NCBI RefSeq assembly: GCF_010122465.1
Contig: NZ_WLZY01000001.1
Span: forward strand, 744,001-808,000
Length of the DNA stretch: 64,000 nt
Source: Phytoactinopolyspora mesophila
GTDB lineage: Bacteria; Actinomycetota; Actinomycetes; Jiangellales; Jiangellaceae
Reading direction: 5' to 3'
The position numbers and the translations under genes were made by a program. Shown here piece by piece: positions 36,534 through 43,859 of the stretch. The stretch's first letter is position 1. The number at the start of each line of letters is the position of its first letter. The notes under the pieces were generated by a model. The model was not told the DNA's origin. It searched no databases and worked only from the letters and a program-made list of their open reading frames with translations.

Positions 36534-37604
36534 TTACAAGAGGCCTTGTTCCTCGAAGTACTGCTGCGCACCCGGGTGCAGCTGCAGGCTTCCCTGGCCG
36601 AGCAGCGCGTCCTCCAGGTTGATCAGATCACCCTGGGCCAGCGAGATGTCCCCGGCGTGCTCGTAGATCACCCGGGTGATCTCGTAACCCAGCTCCGGGC
36701 TGACCTGCGTCGTTGATGCCGCGACTCCCGCGAAGACCGACACGGTGGTGACGTCGTCGTCGATGAACGAGTAGGTGCCACCCTCGATCGTGTACGGCTC
36801 GAAGTCGCTGTCGGCCGCAATCGCGTCGGCAACGGCTTCATCCATCGAGAGCAGCTTGACGTCGTGTGTCGCCGCCAGCTCGTCCAGCGACCCGGCAGGC
36901 ACGCCGAGAATCTCGATCGACGCGTCGAGGTTGCCGTCCTGCAGCCGCGAACGGGCGTCGCCGAAGCTCTCCTCGAAAGCCTCGTAGTCGCCGTCCTCGA
37001 TGCCGTGGGCGCTCAGGATGGCCTGTGCCACCGCACGCGTACCGCTACCTGGAGGACCGACGGAGATGCGCTGACCGGCCAGATCCTCGATCGAGTCGTA
37101 GCCGCCGGACTCGAGCGTGATCACCTGAGCGGCTTCCGGATAGAGCTGGCCGAGCCACCCGATGTTGTCCAGCGGCAGGCCTTCGAACTCCCCATCGCCG
37201 TTGACCGCCTCGATCGCGGTGTTGTTCTGTGTCAGGCCGATCTGCATCTCGCCCTGGAAGATCCGGCCCAGGTTGTCCACCGACGCGCCGGTCTCGATCG
37301 CGTTGACGGACACGTCGTCGATGTGTGCCTCGAACAGGTTGGCGTACTCGGTGCCGAGCGGGAAGTACACGCCTGCCGTGCCGCCGGTGCCGAAGGTGAG
37401 GCTGTTGGTGAAGTCGCCGTCGTCAGGCGCGCCATCGTCATCGTCACCGTCGTCGGCGTCACCGCCGTCGTCCTGTGTGGAGGTGTCCGCACCACCGTCG
37501 TCACCTCCGTCGCCGTTGCCGGAGTCGTCGCCCCCGCATGCGGCCAGGCCGAGCGCGAGGACGCCGGTCAGCGCCAGCACCTTGGCGCCATGTGTGATTC
37601 TCAT
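36534..37604 (-). CDS. TAXI-family TRAP solute-binding lipoprotein A
   Basis: 356 aa from the ATG at 37604 with AAAGGGAA upstream. The signal peptide ends in lipobox LAAC, followed by a long Asp/Gly-rich linker (residues 25-60). The TAXI domain starts at SLTFGTGGTAGVYFPLG. Further TAXI marks are GLTQNNTAIEAVNG and VGPPGSGTRAVAQAIL. It delivers solute to the adjacent TRAP permease. The position downstream of the deacylase-like gene suggests the released product is imported. Confidence 0.94.
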   Translation of the reverse strand: MRITHGAKVLALTGVLALGLAACGGDDSGNGDGGDDGGADTSTQDDGGDADDGDDDDGAPDDGDFTNSLTFGTGGTAGVYFPLGTEYANLFEAHIDDVSVNAIETGASVDNLGRIFQGEMQIGLTQNNTAIEAVNGDGEFEGLPLDNIGWLGQLYPEAAQVITLESGGYDSIEDLAGQRISVGPPGSGTRAVAQAILSAHGIEDGDYEAFEESFGDARSRLQDGNLDASIEILGVPAGSLDELAATHDVKLLSMDEAVADAIAADSDFEPYTIEGGTYSFIDDDVTTVSVFAGVAASTTQVSPELGYEITRVIYEHAGDISLAQGDLINLEDALLGQGSLQLHPGAQQYFEEQGLL

Positions 37605-37748
37605 CAGGTTCCCTTTCGTGGGGGTCATCTTGGGATCGGGACGTCTTGGGATGTGGGTTGTCTCTGGGTATGTCTCTGTGGTGACGGCCGTCGTGGTGAC
37701 GGCGTTCGTGGTGGTCGTGATCGGGGCTCCAAGCTGGCGGCACGGAGC

Positions 37749-40445
37749 TCAGGCGCCCTCCACCCGGCTCGTTCCACTGTCGAGCACTCCGGTCCGGCGC
37801 TCGAATCCGTCGATGTCGACGGTGACCGTGGTGCGTCCGTCGGCGAGCGGATTCTGCTCGTCGAGAATCAGCAGGAAGGCCCGTTCCCGGTCCTCACCCG
37901 AGACGACGCCGCGACCGGTAACGCTCGCCCAGCCCGGCGCCGTCTGCAGTTTCCCGAGCGACGCGCTACGGAAGGTGACGTCCTGGTCGTGATCGTTGAC
38001 CAGGAGCTGGCCGACGGTCTCCCCCGCGCGCTCGCGCGCGTTGAACGACACCTGGACCGCGCTCCACTCCTCCGGCACCGGCGGCGGGTCTCCCGGCATC
38101 CGCGGCGCTCGTTCACCGCCGGTGCCGGCACTGATGAACGACCACTCGGTCACCGCGCCGGAACAGCAATGTGACGGCCCGACCGCTCCTCGGCCGCCAT
38201 TCAACTGATCGATGTCGTACGCCGACACCTCGACCTGCCAGCCAGCCGGCTCGGTGTCTCCGTCGGGCCACATCTTGCCCCTGAGCCAATGCCCTTCACG
38301 CCGGAAGAGCACGCGATACCAGGTGTCTTCCTGGACCGGGAACACCATGGCCTTGCTGTCCTGGGTGAAGTAATCCCCACCCTGGTAGCGGCCGATCTGC
38401 AGCTGGTTCGGGGTACCGCTGGCCGATTCGAGCCGTGCGCGTAGGAAGTACGTGTTCTCGTCCCCCGCGTCGCCGGACACGAGCGCCCCCAGGTGAAACA
38501 GCGTCTCGTGGCCATTACCTCGTACCCGGCCGTAGAGTTCCACGTCACCGTCGACATCTCCCACGACGTCCCAGGTGAGTGCCCGCCTGCTCAGCGCCGA
38601 CCCCATGCGCAGACGACGCGGGCCGTCCACGACGGTCCAGTCACCGGTGCGCCACTGTTCGGTCCACCCGGAGGGCGCCTCGCCGATGGTGTCGCCGATG
38701 AAGTCGGTGGAGAACACCTCGCCGTCGGGCTGGTGCTGATCGGCGGGAACCAGCCGGCCGTTCACCGCGACGCGTCCGGCACCGGAGCGGGTGGCCGGCC
38801 GGGTGATCATCGAAGCGCTCCGGCGCAGGGCACGCCCGGCCCGGGCGTTGGTCTGCGTGCCGGCGGTGAGCGCGACAGTGCCGTTGACGATCACGTGCTC
38901 GATGCCTTCGGAGAACTGTCGCGGCTGTTCGAAGGTAGAGCGGTCAATCACCGTGTCCGGGTCGAACACGGTCACGTCGGCGGCCATCCCGGGTGCCAGC
39001 AGGCCGCGGTCCACCATGCCGATCATCGTGGCCGGCAGGTAGGTCATCTTGAAGATCGCTTCTTCGAGGCTGAGCAGACCCTGCTCACGCACGTAATACC
39101 CCAGCACGCGTGGAAACGTGCCGTAAGCACGTGAGTGCGTGGTGGCCGACGTGGTCGTGCCGCCGTCGGAGGCGATAGCCGTCGTCGGATTGAGCAGAAT
39201 GCGGGCGAAGTCCTCGTCGTTTCCGAACGTCCAGATGCAGGATTCGTTGCCCTCCTCCTGCCGGACCCGCATCACCGCCTCGCCCGCACTGACCGGTGAG
39301 TCGTCCCAGCGGTCAGCCGCTACCTGAGCGAGAGTCTGGCCCAGCGAACGGATCCACACGTCCTCGGGCCCCGGCACCCGGCTGTGGAGCAGGTCCTCGA
39401 TCTCCTGCTCGATCCGCGGGCGCAGGCCGGGATCGTCGAACCGCTCGAACATGGCTGCTTCCCCGCCGTCGCGGATCCACTGCGGAATCGTCGCGTTGAT
39501 GCCGGTCTGGCTGCGCAGGTACGGGTAGACGTCGGCGGCGGCGTAGGTACCGCGCGCGTTGGCTTCCTCGAGCAGCCCGACCGTCTGCTCCGATTTCCCC
39601 CAGTTCCCGGGCCCCATCACCTTCATGTGGGTGATGACCGGTGCGATGCCGGCGCCTTCGCCGATGACGACGGTCTCCTCGGTGGCGTCGATGACCTCGT
39701 CGTTCTCGCTGCGGATGTGGTTCGGGAAGTTGGTGCGCCAATGCCGCGCCGCTTCGCTGATCTCGATGACCTGGTCGGTCTGGGCGAAGTACGCCGGGGT
39801 GTAGTACAAACCCGCTGAAACGCCCCAGGCGCCGTTCTCCAGACCGCTGCGGACCCGCTGGCGCATCATCTCGATCTCGTCTTCGGTGGCCCGCCGGTCT
39901 TCGTTGCCGACCACGTTGCTCCACACCGCGTTGAAGCCGATATACACCCCGATGTTGATGCCGAGGCCTTGTTCCCCGATGGACAACCGCTCGGCGATGC
40001 GGACGATCCCGCCGCCGTCGGGATGCAGGATCTCGGTGGTGACCCCTTGGGTGAGCGAGCTTTCGGCCACCGGCAGCGCGGCCAGCGACCCGTGAGAGTG
40101 CACGTCGATGAAGCCGGGACAGACGACCCGGCCGGTGGCGTCGATCTCGTGGTCGGCAGACGCGCCGGACAGATCACCGACAGCGGCGATGTATCCGCCG
40201 GTGATGCCGACGTCGGCGACGAAGCCCTCGGTACCGGAACCGTCGATCACGGTGCCGGAACGCACGATGATGTCGAATCCGGAGCCGCCCCGTCCGGAGC
40301 CACCCTGTCCGGAGCCACGCTGCTCAGCCTCGCCGGAGGCCTGCGCCTGGCTCCCAAGGGTGGCCGTGGCCACGCCGGCCACCGGCAAGCTCAGGAACCG
40401 CCGCCGCCCCAGCTGGAACCGTCGTTCGTTCGTGTCGTCGCTCAT
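37749..40445 (-). CDS. Tat-exported D-aminoacylase-like amidohydrolase with extra C-terminal domains
   Basis: 898 aa from the ATG at 40445 with AGAGGAG upstream. A twin-arginine signal (GRRRFLSLPVAGVA, 13-26) and a Gly/Ser linker (44-56) precede an amidohydrolase barrel at 58-565. DVHSHGS (H116, H118), SAGLYYTP and ASDGGTTT (D427) with HSRAYGTFPRVLGYYVRE are family hallmarks. The loop that usually reads GNCG reads HPDGGG (141-146), so the usual Cys metal ligand is absent. Residues 577-772 form a beta-sandwich-like module shared with the M14 peptidase; 775-898 is a further unknown domain. It probably removes N-acyl groups from D-amino acids or peptides outside the cell. Confidence 0.9.
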   Translation of the reverse strand: MSDDTNERRFQLGRRRFLSLPVAGVATATLGSQAQASGEAEQRGSGQGGSGRGGSGFDIIVRSGTVIDGSGTEGFVADVGITGGYIAAVGDLSGASADHEIDATGRVVCPGFIDVHSHGSLAALPVAESSLTQGVTTEILHPDGGGIVRIAERLSIGEQGLGINIGVYIGFNAVWSNVVGNEDRRATEDEIEMMRQRVRSGLENGAWGVSAGLYYTPAYFAQTDQVIEISEAARHWRTNFPNHIRSENDEVIDATEETVVIGEGAGIAPVITHMKVMGPGNWGKSEQTVGLLEEANARGTYAAADVYPYLRSQTGINATIPQWIRDGGEAAMFERFDDPGLRPRIEQEIEDLLHSRVPGPEDVWIRSLGQTLAQVAADRWDDSPVSAGEAVMRVRQEEGNESCIWTFGNDEDFARILLNPTTAIASDGGTTTSATTHSRAYGTFPRVLGYYVREQGLLSLEEAIFKMTYLPATMIGMVDRGLLAPGMAADVTVFDPDTVIDRSTFEQPRQFSEGIEHVIVNGTVALTAGTQTNARAGRALRRSASMITRPATRSGAGRVAVNGRLVPADQHQPDGEVFSTDFIGDTIGEAPSGWTEQWRTGDWTVVDGPRRLRMGSALSRRALTWDVVGDVDGDVELYGRVRGNGHETLFHLGALVSGDAGDENTYFLRARLESASGTPNQLQIGRYQGGDYFTQDSKAMVFPVQEDTWYRVLFRREGHWLRGKMWPDGDTEPAGWQVEVSAYDIDQLNGGRGAVGPSHCCSGAVTEWSFISAGTGGERAPRMPGDPPPVPEEWSAVQVSFNARERAGETVGQLLVNDHDQDVTFRSASLGKLQTAPGWASVTGRGVVSGEDRERAFLLILDEQNPLADGRTTVTVDIDGFERRTGVLDSGTSRVEGA

Positions 40446-40593
40446 CCCTGCTCCTCTCGGCTCGTTTCGGTGCGGTGCTAGGTAGCGACCTCCTTCGGCG
40501 AATGAGACGTTGCGCCGGTATTCCGGCTCGAGAAAGGGGGTACACCCGGCAGGAGCCGGGCACCTGCGATCCAATCAACGACCTGCCCGGCAC

Positions 40594-40625
40594 GGAATGC
40601 CTCTTGAGGAGCTCTTGAGCATTCC
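40594..40625. terminator. Hairpin between TAXI lipoprotein B and the deacylase-like gene
   Basis: GGAATGC pairs with GCATTCC across an 18-nt loop containing two CTCTTGAG strings. It lies in the 291-bp gap between two same-strand genes, so the sensory genes and the deacylase-transport genes may be separate transcripts. The rest of the gap shows no gene. Confidence 0.45.
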
Positions 40626-40736
40626 GAAGCGCCGAGGCGGCACCGCATCGCCACTTCAATACCGAGAGATGGAGTTTCGCGGGCTTCAGGCGCGGCAATC
40701 CAACCTGGCGGTATCGAAGTCGGCTGAGTAGCGCGG

Positions 40737-41696
40737 TCAGTGCTTGGTGTCGCGGTAGTACTGCGCCGCAGCCTCGTGCAGTTCCACCGGCTCGGTGAAG
40801 ATCGCCCGCCGCCGGTCGAGCAGACCGGCCGCCGGAACGTGCCGGGCGATGCTCAGCCGCTCGTCGAACAGCACTCCCAACGTCTCGTACACGAGCTCGT
40901 CGGGGGTCTCGGAGGAGACCACGAGATAGTTCGGCACAGCCATGGCCGGCACACTCTCGCGGATGCCGTACATCCCCTTGGGGACGACGGCGTGCCGATA
41001 GACGCCGCCGTGATCGGCGTTGATCTCATCCACCTGTTCCTCGACCGGAAGCAGCCGGATCGACATCTGCGATTCCAGCGAGGACAGCCCCGGCGTCGGC
41101 AGCCCACCCACCCAGATGAAGGCGTCCACCTCACCTGCCAGCAGGGCCTCGATCGATCCGTCGATCCCGAGCGACGCGTTCTCCAGCTCACTGAGATCCA
41201 GGTCGGCCGCCCGGAGGATGCGCTGGGAGATGATCTCTGTCCCGGAGCCGGACGCCCCCAGGGAGACACGGCGCCCCCGCAGGTCAGCGAGCTCTTCGAT
41301 GGCTGAGTCTTCGGGAACGACGACGTGCACGAACTCGTCGTACACCCGCGCTACCGCCCTGATCGGCAGCGGTTCGTCGAACGGCGGGTGACCACCCACC
41401 GCGTCGACCGCGGTGTCACCCTGGGTGAAGCCGAGCAGCGCCTCCCCCGCGGCCACCTGCTCAAGATTCTCGACCGAGCCATTGCTCTCCGCCACCACCA
41501 CGGTGAGATCGAGTTCTTCCGACATCGACGCGGCCAGGTACCGGCCGTAGTTGTAGTAGACACCGGTAGTACCACCTCCGGCGATCACGTGCCGCTCGCT
41601 GCCGGGAGCCTGATCGCCGCCACCGGTGCAAGCGACGACGACCAGCAGCACGACGAGCCCGAGGCCGCTGATGACTCCGCTCCGGCGGCCAGTCAC
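40737..41696 (-). CDS. TAXI-family lipoprotein B, coupled to sensor kinase
   Basis: 319 aa with signal peptide and lipobox VVAC (about residue 23). The TAXI fold is shown by IAGGGTTGVYYNYGRYLA and LGFTQGDTAVDAVGG. The start overlaps the histidine kinase stop by 4 nt. No permease is adjacent to this copy. Its genetic coupling to the kinase, rather than to a transporter, suggests that it presents a ligand to the sensor, as solute-binding proteins do in tricarboxylate (TctC-TctDE-like) systems. This is an inference from position. Confidence 0.92.
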   Translation of the reverse strand: MTGRRSGVISGLGLVVLLVVVACTGGGDQAPGSERHVIAGGGTTGVYYNYGRYLAASMSEELDLTVVVAESNGSVENLEQVAAGEALLGFTQGDTAVDAVGGHPPFDEPLPIRAVARVYDEFVHVVVPEDSAIEELADLRGRRVSLGASGSGTEIISQRILRAADLDLSELENASLGIDGSIEALLAGEVDAFIWVGGLPTPGLSSLESQMSIRLLPVEEQVDEINADHGGVYRHAVVPKGMYGIRESVPAMAVPNYLVVSSETPDELVYETLGVLFDERLSIARHVPAAGLLDRRRAIFTEPVELHEAAAQYYRDTKH

Positions 41697-43072
41697 GACG
41701 CCGTCCCGTCCGCGGGCAGGCGCAGGGTGACCAGCAGTCCGCCGCCGTCACCCGAGGCCACGGCCAGCGTCCCGCCACACGAATTCAGGAACTCGGTGGC
41801 TATCGCCAGGCCCAGCCCGGAACCGGGCGTGTCCTGGCCGGCCGGACTCCGCCAGAATCGCTCGGTCACCAGCGCGAGATCCTCCGGCGCCACACCTGGC
41901 CCGTGGTCGCGTACCGCGATCTCCACCGTGTCGCCGCCGTTGGTCACCGACACATCGACCGAGGCGCCCGGCGGCGAGAACTTGACCGCGTTGTCCAGCA
42001 CCGCGTCGAAAGCGCTCTCGATCACGATCTCGTCGACGAACCCGTGGACCTGGCCCGCGTCGACCAGCGCCAGCTCCACGTCGCGTTGCCGCGAGATCGG
42101 TTCCCACGCCTCCAGCCGGCGCGTGACCAGCGCCACCACGTCCACCGGCGCCGCGTCAGGCTCCGAGTTCTGACCTCTGGCCAGCATCAACAGCGCGTCC
42201 ATGATCCGCGTCATCCGTCTGCCTTCTTCGCGGGCCCGCTCGGCCTCCTCGGCCCACTCGTCGGGAAGTCCCATGGCCAGATGCTCGATCCGGAGCAGCA
42301 GCGCGTTGAGCGGGTTCCGCAGCTCATGGGAGGCGTTGGAGACGAACTCCTGCTGTCGCTGGATGAGGTGTTCGACCTCCTCGGCCATGCTGTTGAAGAC
42401 GGCAATCATGTGCTGGAGCTCCGGCGGGCCGGTGGTGTCGGATATCCGCGCCTCCATGTGCCCGTGCCAGATCTCCTTCATCGCCGAGTCCACCCGCCGG
42501 ACCGGGCGAAGCACCCAGTTGGCCAGCCGCGCGATCAGGAACAGGCTGGCGCCGATGGCCAGCACACCGCCGAGCGCCAGCAGGGCCCACTGGCGCATCA
42601 CATCCCGGGCCAGTGCGTTTGTGTTCGATGACGTGACGACCACACCGATCAGGTCACCGGCGTCGAAGATGGGTTCGGCGAGTACGAGATCGTCGAACTG
42701 CCACGGCAGGACGGTTCGCGGTGCGTCACCGCGGCGCCCCGACAGCGCGGTGTCGACGTTCTGCATCGCGGGCTCGTCCAGGCCCACCATGTTCAGCCCG
42801 CTGGTCGCCCAGATATCGCCGGACCGGTCGAGCACCATCGCCTTGATGCCGTAGACCTGCCGATACCGTTCCAGCTCGCCTTCGATCACGGTCGGATCGT
42901 CCGTGCGCAGCGCCTGCCGCGCGCTCGTCACGAAGTAGCCGGCGTCGCCCAGCCGGTCCACGAACAGTTCCTGCTGGCTCGCGAGCGCGACGCTGCGCCC
43001 GTAGGCGGCACCGAGCACCCCGAACAGAACGATCAGCGGAATGACAAGGACGACGATCAGGCGGACGCGCAC
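41693..43072 (-). CDS. Sensor histidine kinase (HAMP-HisKA)
   Basis: 459 aa. A first helix at about 5-24 and a second near 170-195 enclose an extracellular sensor domain of about 140 residues. HAMP follows, then the H box ASHELRNPLNALLLRIEHL, N box AVLDNAVKFSPPG, and G boxes RDHGPGVAPEDL and GSGLGLAIATEF. This is a TctE-like layout. It lies 7 bp after the response regulator stop and overlaps TAXI lipoprotein B. The signal is probably a small organic solute or amino acid carried by the lipoprotein. Confidence 0.94.
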   Translation of the reverse strand: MRVRLIVVLVIPLIVLFGVLGAAYGRSVALASQQELFVDRLGDAGYFVTSARQALRTDDPTVIEGELERYRQVYGIKAMVLDRSGDIWATSGLNMVGLDEPAMQNVDTALSGRRGDAPRTVLPWQFDDLVLAEPIFDAGDLIGVVVTSSNTNALARDVMRQWALLALGGVLAIGASLFLIARLANWVLRPVRRVDSAMKEIWHGHMEARISDTTGPPELQHMIAVFNSMAEEVEHLIQRQQEFVSNASHELRNPLNALLLRIEHLAMGLPDEWAEEAERAREEGRRMTRIMDALLMLARGQNSEPDAAPVDVVALVTRRLEAWEPISRQRDVELALVDAGQVHGFVDEIVIESAFDAVLDNAVKFSPPGASVDVSVTNGGDTVEIAVRDHGPGVAPEDLALVTERFWRSPAGQDTPGSGLGLAIATEFLNSCGGTLAVASGDGGGLLVTLRLPADGTAS

Positions 43073-43079
43073 GTAGTCC

Positions 43080-43754
43080 CTACCTGCGCGCCAACCGGTA
43101 CCCGACGCCCCGTACCGTCTCGATCACGTCGTGGCTGCCGAGTTTGCGCCGGATAGAGCCCACATGCACCTCGAGGCTGCGGCCGAGACCGCGCCAGTTC
43201 GTCTGCCAGACCTCCCGCAGGATCCGCTCCCGGGGCAACGCCACCCCAGGGTGCCTGGCCAGCAAAGCCACCACGTCGAACTCTTTCTTGGTCAAGGAGA
43301 CGTGGGTGTGCCCAGCACGCACCTCACGAGACGCGAGGTCGATCCGGACCTCGCCGACCCGGATCGCGGAATCGTCCCCGGCGGGGCGGAGTTCCCGCGG
43401 CCGCCCCCGGCGATTGATCGCCTCGATCCTGGCGATCAGTTCGCGTACGTCATACGGCTTGACCAGGTAGTCGTCGGCGCCGACTTCGAGGCCCTGGATC
43501 CGGGCGTTGAGCTGCGAGCGAGCGGTGATCATGACAACGGGAGCGTCCGAGAGACGACGGATCCGCCGGCACAGCTCGAGACCGTCGATGTCGGGCAGCC
43601 CGAGGTCCAGTAGCACCATGTCGGTGTCGGAACCGAGCTGCTCGAGGGCCCCGCGCCCGTCCTTCACCCACACCGTCTCGTACCCGGCCCGGTTCAGCAC
43701 GGCGACGAGCGCACTCGCCACATGAGCATCGTCTTCGACGACGAGCAAACGCAC
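43080..43754 (-). CDS. OmpR-family response regulator
   Basis: 224 aa. Receiver domain with acidic pocket EDD at 7-9, phospho-acceptor D50 in MVLLDLGLPDIDG, and Lys in YLVKPYDVREL. The C-terminal OmpR winged helix starts near 130 and ends in RTV-type signature IETVRGVGYRLARR. First gene of the minus-strand signalling operon. Likely targets are the deacylase, TAXI/TRAP and M14 genes around it (inference from position). Confidence 0.95.
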   Translation of the reverse strand: MRLLVVEDDAHVASALVAVLNRAGYETVWVKDGRGALEQLGSDTDMVLLDLGLPDIDGLELCRRIRRLSDAPVVMITARSQLNARIQGLEVGADDYLVKPYDVRELIARIEAINRRGRPRELRPAGDDSAIRVGEVRIDLASREVRAGHTHVSLTKKEFDVVALLARHPGVALPRERILREVWQTNWRGLGRSLEVHVGSIRRKLGSHDVIETVRGVGYRLARR

Positions 43755-43786
43755 AGCGGACCTCCCCGCGAGAGTCTAAACGACAC

Positions 43787-43841
43787 CCATGATCATGAAC
43801 ACTAAGTGACCATATCGGTCATTTAGTGTTCATGATCATGG
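43787..43841. repeat. Repeat family C, copy 2: 25-bp palindrome
   Basis: The arm at 43787-43811 (CCATGATCATGAACACTAAG, then TGACC) pairs with 43817-43841 with one G-T position, leaving a 5-nt loop ATATC. It is related to the palindrome at 16906-16951. It lies between the M14 peptidase stop and the response regulator start, both minus strand, so a terminator for the peptidase gene is likely. Confidence 0.85.
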
Positions 43842-43859
43842 GATAGGCGGAGCCGTGAC

